Origin: Motacilla alba alba
Lineage: Eukaryota > Chordata > Aves > Passeriformes > Motacillidae
Reading direction: 5' to 3'
Length of the DNA stretch: 64,000 nucleotides
Assembly (NCBI RefSeq): GCF_015832195.1
Contig: NC_052028.1
Span: 10,645,501-10,709,500 of the forward strand
Numbering within the stretch: the first letter of the stretch is position 1; each line of letters opens with the position of its first letter. This document shows positions 1 to 12,100 of the stretch, piece after piece. Position numbers and translations under genes: made by a program. The notes below the pieces were generated by a model. The model saw only the letters and a list, made by a program, of their open reading frames with translations, did not search any database and was not told the DNA's origin.

Positions 1-868
1 CCCCAGCTGGCAGCCAAGTACCACTCAGCCCTTCACTGCTCCAGCCTTTATTGGAGTGTCAGGAGCGATGGAGTTATATTTGGATCCTTTAAAGGGCACC
101 ACACCTACTGTCCCTGCAGCCTACAAAGTCAAACAAATGACCATGTCTTGGAGCAACAAAACAGGAGCAAACCAACAGCACTGGGGAAGAGAAGTGTTTC
201 TGGTCATGGAAATCAGGAGACACCAGTCTTGTAGATAGTCCAGGATTTCTCAAGTGGGAAGCCAAAGGAAGAAGCTGGTGAGGCAGATGGGGCTACTTGC
301 CCAGCCTTTGTCTGGGCTGGCCAGAGGGAAAGTTACTTAATGGTACCTGTTGGTGAATAACATGGCACCCACCCAGTGCAGCAAGAGCAGATTAAAAACT
401 TTTATACAGCCCCTCTGCTCAAGTTTGGTTTTGGTTGCTGTCACCTACACGCCCCCAGCCACAGGCACTGGTGATGGAGATTCCTTTGCAATGCGAGTCA
501 TGAAATGTCAGTCTGGAGCTTCTTGTACCAGAGAAATAAGGTGGTTCTTGCTTCAGGAGTACATCGCTGATAGCTCACTGTCCCAAAAATTTCTGTGCTG
601 AAACCTGCTTCTATCACACTGCATGACTGAAAAATTCAACCTGAGGCCAGCTGGGGTGAGACACGTTCCCACTCTTTTACACCCAGGGTGGGCAGGAGAT
701 GACAGCACTACTGACTTGATGAGAGGGATGGAGGTACAGCAGGTACCGTGCCAGCACTGTCTATTTTCAATAACCAGCTCTGCACAGCCAAGTCACTGCT
801 CAGTTGTGTGACATTGATCCATCATTTGAAGAAGAAAGAGGAATATAACTTGAAATAACTTGACTAAC

Positions 869-902
869 TCCCGTTAGTTTCAATAACTTGAAACTAACGG
901 GA
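869..902. repeat. Perfect 15-bp inverted repeat with 4-nt loop
   Basis: The arm at 869-883 (tcccgttagtttcaa) is the exact reverse complement of 888-902, with the loop taac between. It sits in AT-rich COL23A1 intronic DNA with the half-motif taacttga repeated just 5'. There is no T tract after it on either strand, so it is not a terminator-like structure. Function unknown. Confidence 0.9.
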
Positions 903-3900
903 ACTTCCCAGGTGAATCAGTCCATGAACAGTGAACCAACCTGCTCCAGAGTGTCTCTCTGGAAAGGCAGCACTGAAGGGGTTGGCAGCAAAAAATATCT
1001 GTGCCTGGGTAAATGACTTCATATGTCGAGACAAAGATAAAGTTACACAGAGCCTCTTGTGGAGGACATGGTCATCAGGTTTATTTTTGTAGTTTTCATT
1101 ACACTCAAAATAACTTTGGCAGACTTAGAAAAAATAAATTTTCAAAGCCTTCTCCTATTGATGTCACCAGTTTTAATTATTTTTTGCTGAAGTGGTCTAA
1201 AGGCAAATGTTGCTGGGGGCTGCTCCAGGCCTTGGTGTTCAAATGCTGGGGCTGCACCGAGCACCACCAGGAGAAATCCTGCCTCAGCCTCCCTGAAGAT
1301 GCCTCCGGCCCATTTCCCTGCCACAGTGGTTTTGAGGCCAGACTGCCTTTAGCTCGTGCTCTGCCTCTGTGTCAGAGGCGCCGTCAGCTCTGGGAATAAC
1401 ACTGATACTGTGCTATTTCCTGCCTCAGAAAGCCCTGACCACATCCAGCATTTAAAGTCACCTCGGCAGGACGTTAAATGTCACTGCTGGCTGCCACAGC
1501 AGCTGATGTGGGACGGTGCTGTTTGGGTGGGTGTGGGACAGAGGACGTGCCCTCCCTCACACGCCAGCACACGCGGGGAACTCGGTTTGAGAGCAGTCCC
1601 CAAATTCCCAGACTCAAACCTTCCCTTTGCTGCACACCTGGCTGTCACCTCCTCCTCCTCTCCACCTCACCACCACCACGAGCTCCTCATCAGGGTTGTG
1701 GAACAGTGCCAAAATTGTGAGCAGAGCCCCCCTGACACTCCCATGACACACCTGGCTGCTGCCACCACTCCAGCAACCCCCTCAGAGCACACAGCCATCC
1801 ACAGGACCACCAGAAACTCATTCCTCTTGCCAGGGGGACTTTGGGCTCCTTTCCCTGCTGCTGGCTGGCACCCACATGGCTGGGAGGAGATGCCAAACCA
1901 AGCAAGACTCCCTCTCCTTCATTTATTTCCATCTATTGCAACCGCTCAAGAAAACAACCCCTGACCTAAAGGTTTCCACCAATCCTGAAGCCAAAGCTTT
2001 GAGGTCCCAAGTGTGAAGTGGGGACCCATCACTCTGTGGCAGCTGCTTTCCAGCAGTGAGATGATGGAAGGTGTCAGTGCCCATCCCAGGTAGCTCCTGG
2101 GAGAAGGAACTGGCAGCTCCTGCACATGTGGCGTGCAGACACAGCTCCAGATGTCCTTGGGGCCTTCCACAAACATCCAAAAGGGACTGGGGAACGGTCG
2201 CCAGGAAGGAGCTGATGGAAGGTAGCCAGCAGTCATTTCCATGCTCAAAGAGCATTTTTGCAAAAGTTGCTAAGGTCTGCAGATTGGATTTTTGAAGGAG
2301 TAAGATTTGAAAACACGTGAAATAAAAAAGTGCCTGCATTTAAATGGCACCATTTGCCCGAAGTCCTTCCCAGCCAGTTGTTCTTTGTTATTTAGATGTT
2401 TTAACACTTGGCTTCTGGCTCATTTTTTAAAATCCTGGCACAGCCTTTTCTGTGCAGGAGAGAATTCTGATTGCATTTGTAAGTTTAGTACAAAAAAAAA
2501 AAATTCCTGTTTACACTAATCCATAATTCCAATGTCCCAGCCTCCTGCGGGTAAAGGCAGATGGAGAAAGCAAACCCTGCTGAAGTGAAGTGACTGGCAG
2601 AGTATGGAAAACTGAAGCAAAGGAGGATTCAGAAGACATCTTTAAACTTGAATATTTTGTAAAGCTCTTTGTCTCACTCTATATCAGAGAAATTACAGAA
2701 AAATACTGAGTTTTCATGGCTTCAGTAAGCAGAAAAGGGTATCTTGAGGTAAGTGTAAGGAATACCTCAGAGGTTTAAGGTCAGTAGAAGCAAAGCAACT
2801 CAGAAAAGCAGAGATCACTGCTAATTTAGGGAAAAAAAAATGATACTTGCTTATATTTGATATTTTTCAGATCTGTTTAATTACCCTGAAGGACTCAGAA
2901 ATGTGGCACTACGGGCCCAGATCCTGAAGATGCAATAACAGAGCTGCTATCATGGAGAGAACAAAACAAAGAGCCAGAATTAGCAGAGCTGGGTGCATCC
3001 CATTTGGCCTCCTGGAAAACATCTGCCATTTGTCAGGACTACAAAGCCAGAAGAGCCCTCTCCCCCTTGATCTGCAGCAATTAGGGAAATTCTGCTGTGC
3101 TAATTACCTGGGGAGACAACACGGGGAGAAGGCTGATAGCCAGTGACACTTGAAGGCAACATTTACACCAGTAAAAATCAGGCAGATATTTCAAGTCACT
3201 GGAAATCACAAAAAAGTGCCACACCAGCCTCCCAGGACAAGCTGGAGAACGCTGATCCCTGGGTGTAAAGTTAGGGTAAATATTAAAAAAAGTAATAATA
3301 AAAATTTTAAAATTCTATAAATAATTTAAGCAAGAGAGCCTGTGGAGCTGCTGAGTCTGCAGAGGTGGAGAGGGTTTGAAATGCTCAGTTCCCCCAGTAC
3401 ACATGGTTTGAATTGCAGAGAAATGGAGCAATCCGCCGTCCTGCCGGCTGCAGCACCACTGCACTCCTGCTGCTGCCAAGCCATTATTGGGAAATATTTG
3501 TCACATATTAGCTGGAACATCAGATTACTACACTGAACATTTAACGCTGTTTTGTAACATATCCATACGTTCAAAAGCATACGACACCGTCCCAGCGGGA
3601 ATGCGAGATGAAAACAGGGATATGCATCATCCAGAGGCCAGGGAATTCGGAGTTAAGGCTCCAGAGGTGCTGTTAAATAAAAAGGCTCATGGAAACACAA
3701 TGCATACGTAGAAATACGCAGTGCAAGAGCAGCCAGCAGAGCTGGAGCTCTTCATCCCCTCAGTCCACAATTCAGCAAGGACCAGCTGCTGGGCAAGGCA
3801 TGCTCTGTGGACTGGGGCTGGTTTGAGCCCTTCTTTACTGGATTTAAGGAAACTTTTGCTCTCAGGCTCTAGCACAGTGCATCCAGCACCTTGAGCTCTC

Positions 3901-4043
3901 GAGGGACCTGTTCTCACAGAGCTTGAAGGCTTTTGGCACAGCAAATACCAACTTTAACAAGAGTCTTTGGCCCCATAGGTTTTAAAAGACTGTTAAAATT
4001 ACAAGGCGGGAAAAATAAAAAAAAATCCTTAAAAAAAAAAAAA

Positions 4044-4059
4044 ATATATATATATATAT
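4044..4059. repeat. (AT)n microsatellite after an A run
   Basis: A 14-base A run (4031-4044) leads directly into about eight AT units. A simple sequence repeat within COL23A1 intron 2. Confidence 0.85.
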
Positions 4060-4802
4060 GAGAAGGTAGCCAGAGCCCACACAACTGATAAACAAATTGT
4101 TTACTGGTGTGAAGTTTCAGTCTTGCCTTCAGCCCACCTCCAGTGCTCATCAGCAGGCTGTCCAAATGCCACATACACCAGCGCTCCTGCACCTGCTGCG
4201 TTTCATCCAGCAGCAAAGCTTTGTGAGGATCCCACCAGAGAAAAAGGCTGAACACAAGGGGCTGAGGGGCCTCTCTGCAAAGCATTACAGGCCTGGCTTA
4301 GGGAATGGCAATAACACAAGTATTAAGCTGCTGTTTCCCTGCAAGACAACATATGGGGACAGCCTGTCCTGGCCCTGCCCGGCGCCCGCAGAGTCCAACC
4401 GCTGCCAGCCCGTCCCAAATAGCTGAGGGGACCCAGAGGCCAGGCTTGGCCCCAGAGTGGGGTCACCAGCCTGTCACAGCGTTCCCGAGCCTGACCCACA
4501 CTCAGCCCAGCTGCCTCAACCCCCTCAAGGATGCTCTCCTCTCCCTCAGCCACAAAAATGCTCAAACCACAAAGGGCTCAAAGTGACACAAAGTTGCTGT
4601 CATCCTCCCCCGCATCGCCTTGCTTGAATGAATAATGCAAAACAAGTCAACTCAAAGCAGTACACAGATGCTCAGAGCGACTGCAGAGGCAACTTGTCGC
4701 AGCATGCTAAGCAGTAGAGACAGAAAAGTTACTTTTTAAAGCTTTTAAAAATATATTCTTTTAATTATCTTTTTTTTTTTTTTTTCAAATTGTTATTTCT
4801 TC

Positions 4803-4912
4803 CAAGGTCAGGTTAGATAGGGCTCTGAGAAACCTGATCTAGCTGGAGATGTCCCTGCTCGCTGCAGGGCAGTTGGACTAGATGATTTTTAGACAGTCCT
4901 TCCGTGATTTCT
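4803..4912 (+). mobile_element. CR1 LINE 3'-end fragment
   Basis: The stretch shows the familiar CR1 tail order: ggctctgagaaacctgatct, then gatgtccctgc, the GGACTAGATGAT block, and a diverged aagtccttcc-like end. It is 5'-truncated and old, and lies antisense to COL23A1. No intact reverse transcriptase is nearby. Confidence 0.8.
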
Positions 4913-6502
4913 TCTGACGATCGCGGTCTCTCCGTGGCCCGGGCGAAACAGCCGGGCCCCCTCTGCCGGCCACCGGCCCCCGCCGGCCCCGCAGCCGCGG
5001 AAAGCCCCGAGGCTCCCACCGAGAAGCCAAGGCAGCTGTGCCCTATAGCCGAGCAGGTGACCTACTGCGGAGCACAGAGCCCGAAAGGGGTCACTTTGGG
5101 CTGGGGGTATTCCTGGGAGGGAAGGGCGTTTGTCTTTTGTCTTTGTTTTACAAGCCGCGATTTAGGATTTCGCTGTTAGAATGACTTGACTCTCATTTAA
5201 CTTTTAAGTGGATCGTTGTCATCTTGTTCCAAAACTGCTTTGAATGTGTAGCGAGCCAATTATATCAAAACAGTGCCCTAAAAACAACCGCCACCCCCTC
5301 AAGTGCAAACAAACCCCAAATTGACTCATTTCTAGGAAAAATCAGGGCTTGTTTAAAGCAAGCCCAGCTGGCACGGCCGGCTCTGAGGCTGTGCTTGCTC
5401 CTGCCGCTGCCCACGGGTGGCTCTGGGGCAGCCGGTGCCGCCTTTCCAAAGAGGGAGGGAGCACGCCTGCATGGCAATGCACGGAGCATCCTCATCCTCG
5501 GCTCTCTCTCCCCAGCTGCCTTTAAATCCGGCCGTAATGAGGAATTCTTTAGCCTGGCAGGGTTATTGGCAGAGAAAAGCTGCCCTGCCCAGGTGTTCAG
5601 GATACCCACCAGCCGCCCATGGGAGCCAGGAGTGGGGCTGGCAGCATCTCCCCATCCCCTCCACAAGGAAATTTTCCTTTCACCTGGGGCTGCTTTTTCA
5701 GTGCAGAGGCACACTGAAGCTCAGCTGTTGGTTTGCAACCTGGTGTAGCTCAGCAGCGAATGCCACAAGCTCTCAGATGTTTCCAGACCGAGCTCTTTAA
5801 CTACAGAGAACAAGGCAATTCAGCCTTTTTCAGGAGGAAAAGAATGAAACACAGCTGAAGATGTCTTTGATTTGCTCAAAAACAGCCAAAAGGCTTCAGG
5901 ACAGTCCAGCAGCACATCCCCAGTCAGCTCCCTGCAGTGGTGGCCCGGAGCAGCCACCGATGGGACATTTCCTACCCACCAGGAAATCACTTCTCCTTCC
6001 CTGGGCTCACAAATTACTTTGTTTCGTTACTAATGACTGTAACGAGCATTTCAGCAGCACGTGGGAAAACCTTCCCCTTCCTCTCTTCCCCCATCTCCCA
6101 AACACAGCGACCAGCAACTCAGTGACCCGGAACAGAATTGGGACTTTCCTGGACAAAAGAAGCCTCTTCAATCCCAATTGCTTTCCGAAGAGCAAAGGAA
6201 AAGCCTCTTGACCACTTAAGCACACCAGCAGTGCCCTGTTTGCCCAGACCAGAGAAAGACACAGCCACAGAGTCCCGTGAGGTTGGTGGACTTGTTGGGT
6301 CTGTGCACCACAAGAGAGAAATCTGATTTGACCACCTTGCAAAGAGCTGAAAATAAGCAGGATTTGTTTCTCAGCTGGTGGGTTTTGTTACCAGGCAGTG
6401 AGGCACACAGGGAGCCTTCCACCAGAAAAGCAGTGAGTACATTTAAGAGCATCATTAGTGAAATGTTTCTGAGATTAAACATAATCTCACGAGGGAAAAA
6501 GG

Positions 6503-6503
<1 letters not shown>

Positions 6504-6556
<53 letters not shown>
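6504..6556. repeat. 53-base T homopolymer
   Basis: An uninterrupted run of 53 T (A on the minus strand) in COL23A1 intron 2. It could be the poly(A) tail of a minus-strand retrocopy or slippage expansion. Runs of this length are also a frequent assembly or sequencing error. Confidence 0.9.
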
Positions 6557-6557
<1 letters not shown>

Positions 6558-7381
6558 TCCTGTGAAATATGGACAAACACTGTGTGTTTTGGTAGGATTT
6601 GTATCCAGGGTGGCAGGGAAAATCGACCCTGCCCCTTCGCCTATTCTGCCATCTCCATGTAGCATTTACTGTTTGTTTATTTTCTTTAAAACTAGAATGG
6701 AGCTCTCTGCTGCTTTCAAGTCCTTGTAACATTGAATTCTCTCGCATCAAAGCACTGCACATCTTTCACCCATCTTTCACTACTTTTGTGAGAAGAAAAA
6801 AAGAAAATAAAGGCTCGAAGTGCCCCAGCTCAAAGCCACTTGCGCCCTTCAGTGCGACAGCAGAGCACTTCACAGAATATTTCTGTAAATGAGGTTCCTT
6901 TACAAACTAATCTAAGCTGTTTATTGTTTCCAAGGAGCATGCACTTCCACAGCAGAACAGGAAGTTTTGACGGTTTTAGAAGTTCATTAAACTCTGGGAG
7001 GAAATTTAAACAATCGGTGACAGCAAAAGAAATCCTGCCCTCCGAAAAGGCAGAGAGGCTGCAGCTTTTAATTATCACACTTGCATTAAGCCCCAGTGAT
7101 TTTGTTACTACTTCTAAATTGTTTTGGCCCAACACCCAGGGCTCACAACCCAGTCAAGTTCTTCACTCTTTTATTCTTATAGCCAAACGTCGCTTTTGTC
7201 CAAACCTCAAACTCCTTGATCTGTAAACAGGCCAAAGCAAGGCGCTGGGAGATGTTGGAGTGCTTCAGCTGGGGAAAAACACTTCTGAACACATTTTCCT
7301 CCATGGAAAGGAGCGTGTGAAACAGGAGAGGAGGAGCTCAGTGGCTGGGTGGCCCCGGCTGTGCTGGTACCTGGCACCTAC

Positions 7382-7451
7382 CTGGGGGGCACACGCAGTC
7401 CGGGGGAGCCTCTCGCGCCGTCCGCAGCTTCGCCAGTCCTTCGCCGAGTTT
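7382..7451 (-). CDS. COL23A1: COL23A1 exon 2
   Basis: 70 nt between acceptor CACACAG and donor G|GTAGGT. It enters in phase 0 and leaves one base of a Gly codon. It encodes KLGEGLAKLRTAREAPPDC followed by VCPPG. It holds the R-x-x-R furin-type site and the Cys-x-Cys pair that precede the first collagenous domain. Confidence 0.92.
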
Positions 7452-10400
7452 CTGTGTGGAGGGAGAACGAAAACAGCCCTTTAGAGAGTACATTACACCT
7501 AAACACGGACTGTGCATGCATGCCAACATCCAAACCATCCGGCTTCCTTCCAGGGATGGGTAATGGTTTCATCCTGTGGCGTTCAGCCTCCTTGGATAAT
7601 GTCCTATGCCACAGTAGCACGTAAATATTGAATGTTTCTGAGCAAGTGGTGGCCTACAGCACTCACAGGGAGCAGGCAGACACTCCTCCTGCACATCCCA
7701 AAGTCCCTTGAGCAAAGATCCATTGGCAGGATTCATCCTGAGCTCCCTTACAAGTCCCATGTTCAGACGTGACCTGATTTGGTTGATTTTGTACTTAAAA
7801 TTCATGCTCTGTGGAGTGTTAGAGGTTTCTTTAGCAGAGGGATGGGATAAAGGACAGTCAAGACTGGAGTGCTCACCCACCTTCAGGCCTACCCAAAGCC
7901 CAGCGTTTCCATCCCCAAAGTGAAAAACTCATCAATGGGGTTAACTAGAACACATAAAAATTCATGAAACTAGAATTCATGTCTACGTGGCATATTGCAG
8001 GCAGATGTGTGCACACTCTGGCTGCTCCCTGAGCCAACCAGGCTGTTCGTGCCTGCATTAGCCCACTGCCAAGCCCAAGTTAATGAGCCTGATGACAGGT
8101 ACATTACATTAGCTCAGGCATCCTCCCTGCCTGGGACAGCCCAGCAAGGGTGGGAACAGCTCATCTTCACCCACAATCTTCACTCTCTCAGTCCTCCAGG
8201 AATGCCCTGTCCTACCTAAAGTACTTGCCAAAAGACAAACCAATAATCTGACAACTGGAGTCCCTACATTTCAAAGAGAGAAAATTCAAAGTACTTATTC
8301 AGTTTAGGGTGTTAAGACTTGACATTGTACAACTGATGACCCAGTCCCTTTTCAAATATTTGAACACTGTGGACTATTCAGGAATTAGGCTACCTGTGAA
8401 TTAGGTTATTTTCTTTTTATTCTGAGGATTAAATAGTTTTATCTGTTGTTGAAATCCTATGCTTCCTCTATCTGCTTGGATGTGAAGCTAAGAGGTCCTG
8501 AAAGGATCAACATGGTTTCATAGCACCTGACAGAGAAGTTGTCCTAAGGGAAGTATAAATACCACAACAATCCAGCTGCCTTCTGCAAAACATACACCCT
8601 CCTTGAGAAAATGTGGCAAAAAAAAAAAAATCTAAGGAGATTTTTCTGACAGCCACCTGCAGTCTAAATGTTACAGAGTTGCTCAAGTTCTATCTGTTTA
8701 CTTTTAAAGTAATTTGGATGATGAAGATGCTCGAGGAAATGAAAACAAGCTCTCCCACATTTTTGGTTTAGCAGGCATCACTGGGAACAGCAGAGGAGAT
8801 CTGAATCCTGGAGCGAGTCCTCTGTTCTCCCATTGAATTGTTCTTGTCATGAAACTGATTAATCTGGACACTGCGGACAATAAATCCTTTGTGAACAAAA
8901 TGGTCCGGCTTTGTTTACAACAACTGGATGTTTCTATAATCCTCCTGTTAATATTTTCCATCCAGTGTGAAAACTACACACTTGGAGTTGGGGCTTTTGA
9001 CACAGAGCAAGTGGAGATGCTGCCACGTCCGGACCGTGCTGTTGGCAGTGTTTCAGAGGGCATCAAAGCAGGAGCCTGCAGCACATCCCACTACCGGGAC
9101 AAGCCAAGGGAAGGGCAAGGTCCTGCCACAGTCAAATCAGCAATTTCTCCAGAGATACATGCATGTCTGTCACAGAGCCAGAAACTAAATCCTTGCTGTC
9201 CAAATTGGCTTTCATTACCTTAACTACACACTTACCCTTCCTATATTATTTCCTATCCCCTTTTACTCGCCAAACATTTAAACAGCACCAAAAGGAACAG
9301 AGCCAGTGTATTGGTGTTGTATTTGCTGTTCTCTATACACAGCTCTGCCATAAATTATGCCAACAAACCCCTCCATTGGTACAAGGAGTAAAGCTTTTTG
9401 GGTCGTGGCAGAGAACAAAGGATGCTGGGTCATGCACAGAGAGCGTATGGAGCTTTGGTTTCACTTCTGAAATACTGTGGTAAACTTCAAAGGAGGAACA
9501 ACACAGAATTTAACAAAATAACTGACCCCAGGCATCAGTTGATGCTCATGACGATGGAAATAGTCTCTCATTCTCCAGAAACTCTCAAGCAGAGAAAGGG
9601 CAGCAGTTGCTTGACAAGCAAGTGATCTTATGTAACAGAGTTTGGGCAAGAAACACTTTCTGAAACTTTACCATAAATTAAGAGGTTCATTTAAAATCAC
9701 CATTAATAGATAGTGCAATTACTACTATGGATTCATCAAATTTGTTGCTTGATTCAAAATTTGCTTTAGCATTGACAAAAGTTCGGTCACACTAAACGTT
9801 TCAACAAGCTCACTCTTCCATTAGAAACCCAATTATGTGGTTTTGCTTTATTTTCCCCTGCACAAACTCCATCTGAGCATTCCCAGTACAAAACAAGCTT
9901 TCCACACTTAACTAAATCTCAGCAAGAGGTTGCACATGATCTTAGGCAGTGCCACAGAAACCATTCCCATTGCTAAGCACATTTATTGGGGTAATTGGAA
10001 CAGAACCACTGCCACAACTGGCAGGCTAATTCCTGCCTGAAGAACAGACATTAACTAGAGGCTGTGACTGTGCCTCACAGGCATCCCCCCCCCCCCCCGG
10101 TCTGGTATTCAGGGTTTTCACAAAAAAAAAAAAAAAAAAACATTTCACTTTTATCGAGGCACATCAATGCACCCAAGTTTCCAGGCAAAAGAACATGCTG
10201 TGGTGGTGCCAGCAACACCCTCACCCTAGCTCCAACAGCAACACACAGCATCAGAAATTGTCTCCCCGTGCCCCCAGCACTGCCTCCATCCCTGCTCACA
10301 GCCCCAGAGCTTTCACAGAGCTCCACATACAAACACATTTTCGCATGATTGAGGCTTCGTGGCTGTCGTGATTTTAACGCATGTTTTGCACCGCAGTCAG

Positions 10401-11509
10401 GCCATTAATAAAATCCCGGTGTAAAACCTTCCCCAGATGTCAGAACTGATCACTCAGGGACGCCGTTCAGCAGCCCCACAAGCCGTGTTGAATCTTGCTG
10501 AACTTTATGAACTACTGTTTATACAAATCCAGCAAACCAACAGCGGGATCTTCAAGCATTTCCTATGAGTGATGGAGCCCTTCACGTCCCCCTTGCCTGT
10601 AAAAAGCCCCAAACCTAAACACCAGAATCGGGAAAAAGATAACCCTGGGATAAAGTGAAACTTCTCCCAAAGATTTGGTTCAGTTAGGCACCGAGAAGGG
10701 CATCAGTGTGTATAATAGTTCTCCGAGTAGGCGGAATTGTTCAGCACAGAAATATTTATTGAATAATTTCAGAAAACCCCAGGGCTGAAAGTGAAGTAAC
10801 AAGTGGCGGGTCTCCTCTGCCTGCCATAAATCAGTTCTGCGCTGCCAGACCACAACAGTCTGTGACAGACCGTCCAGATAGCGGGGATCATGTTCATAAT
10901 TTCTAACAAGGAAATTATGGTCCATTAAATCCCAAGACAAATAGTTAAAGTACTCGGGTTACCTGTGACAGTGAATAGAATAAGGGGGAAAGTCGCATGT
11001 CCTCTAACCTTTGACTGCCGGCCCTTCACCTGGGGCGTTTTCTCTTCTAATCAAGGTGGGCTCTGCCACGCCTCGCCCTACGCCTGATTCATAGGAACGG
11101 CAGCAAAAACGGGAAAGTTTGGCAGAAGGGAGTAAGTTTTCTCACATAGAATGAGAAGCCGGTGACACATGGAGCGAACCCCGTGGCGGAGCGGGGCCGG
11201 AGCGCCTTCCCCGATCCTGTCGCCGCGCCGCGGAGCGGCCGGTCCTGCGCGCCCGCCCGCGGGGCCGCGGAGCCGCCTCGCACTCACCTCGCGGAACAGC
11301 TGCTCCACGCGGGGCTGCAGCGCGTCCAGCAGCGGCCCGTGCCCGGCGGCGCCCCGCTCCTCCAGCGCGGCCAGCCGGCCCTGCAGCTCCGCCGTCTTGG
11401 CGCCCAGCAGCAGGCACACGGCCACGGCGGTGAGCGAGAGCAGCAGGCACAGCGCGGAGGTGGCGGTGCCCGCCGCGCCGGCGGCGCCGCTGCCGCTGCC
11501 CGCGCTCAT
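7382..11509 (-). CDS. COL23A1: COL23A1, collagen type XXIII alpha 1 chain, 5' part only (exons 1-2)
   Basis: Joined exons 11509-11288 and 7451-7382 encode the first 97 residues plus one base. Seen: a short Ala/Gly/Ser-rich cytoplasmic start, a hydrophobic signal-anchor at about residues 18-37 (SALCLLLSLTAVAVCLLLG), a charged stretch with coiled-coil character (ELQGRLAALEER, 41-52), then LAKLRTAREAPPDCVCPPG at 80-98 just before the first collagenous segment should start. Known: collagen XXIII is a type II transmembrane collagen that trimerises through its N-terminal region and is shed by furin. RTAR at 84-87 fits the minimal furin motif R-x-x-R at the equivalent place. Human has KIRTAREAPSECVCPPG here. 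The Gly-X-Y exons are absent and should lie left of the window, since intron 2 is very long in mammals. The gene reads in the same direction as CLK4, as I recall for human 5q35. The other membrane collagens (XIII, XXV) fit less well. Confidence 0.9.
7452..11287 (-). other. COL23A1: COL23A1 intron 1
   Basis: 3.8 kb between the exon 1 donor (GTGAGT) and the exon 2 acceptor (CACACAG). It holds adjacent C and A homopolymers at 10085-10140. I recognise no other gene or repeat. Confidence 0.75.
10085..10140. repeat. C14 run and A19 run
   Basis: Fourteen C at 10085-10098, then 23 bases of unique sequence, then nineteen A at 10122-10140. Simple sequence in COL23A1 intron 1. Confidence 0.85.
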
Positions 11510-12100
11510 CGCGCCGCGCTCCGCGCCGCTGCGCGGGGTCCCGCTCGGCTGCCGCCCGCCTCCCGCCGCCGGCGCATCCAGCGCCGCCCCGTGCGCGCCG
11601 CGGGCGTGGGGCCGGAGCTGCGGAGCGGCCGCTCTCCTGCGCTCGCCCCGCCGGCCCGGGTCTTAAACGGAGGAAGCGGGGGGTGGCGGCTCCCCCGCCG
11701 CCTCCCCCCGCGCTGGGGAAGGGGGGATGCTCCGAGCGCGGCCCGCCGCCCCCCATGGGGGATTACGCGGAGCAGATCCCACCCCCGCTGCCCGGCCCCC
11801 CGCGGGGACCGCTCCCCCCGGCCCATCCCCGCCCGCCCGCGCGTGGACCCCGCGCCCCCCGGGTCCGGCCGCGCTGCACAGGCGGGGCGCTGCGAGAGCC
11901 CCTCCGGAGCGCAGGCTGCCGGCGGGGCGGCCCCGCTCCGCTCCCCGCTCCGGTGCCGGCAGCGGCGCTGCCCGCGGCGGGGGCGGCGGGCGCGGGCCGG
12001 GCGCCCTCCAGCGGGCTCCCCCCGCCGGGAGAGCGGGCGGGCGGCGGCTGAGCCCGGCCCCGGCGCCCCTGGAGCGTGCGACCTGCGAGAGGCGTCACCC
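11150..12100. promoter_or_regulatory. CpG island covering the COL23A1 5' end
   Basis: Nearly a kilobase of very GC- and CpG-rich sequence spans COL23A1 exon 1 and about 600 bases upstream, with abrupt edges to AT-rich DNA near 11,150 and 12,150. This is expected for a TATA-less vertebrate promoter, so transcription should start on the minus strand somewhere above 11,509. Large open frames on both strands here come from lack of stop codons in GC-rich DNA. The exact start site cannot be read from sequence. Confidence 0.75.
11288..11509 (-). CDS. COL23A1: COL23A1 exon 1 (coding part)
   Basis: 222 nt, 74 codons from ATG at 11509 to the strong donor GAG|GTGAGT (phase 0). It carries the cytoplasmic tail, the transmembrane anchor and the first part of the juxtamembrane coiled coil, ending LFRE. 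It is very GC-rich because it lies in the CpG island. The start was chosen as the first in-frame ATG giving the short pre-anchor tail typical of the family. The tail is shorter than I recall for human. Confidence 0.88.

Larger units (their letters stand above)
1..7381 (-). other. COL23A1: COL23A1 intron 2 (5' part)
   Basis: No exon recognised. It contains a perfect hairpin at 869-902, a short (AT)n tract at 4044-4059, a CR1 tail at 4803-4912, and a 53-base T run at 6504-6556. Open frames up to about 200 codons (for example 1356-1964) lack domains, splice context or codon structure. Confidence 0.7.

Noticed and set aside
1356..1964. 202-codon plus-strand frame
   Set aside because: It is within COL23A1 intron 2, with no domain, no splice signals of note, and overlapping frames on the other strand. 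Treated as chance.
6216..6762. Lys- or Phe-homopolymer proteins around the T run
   Set aside because: Frames only cross the 53-base homopolymer, with no coding evidence on either side.
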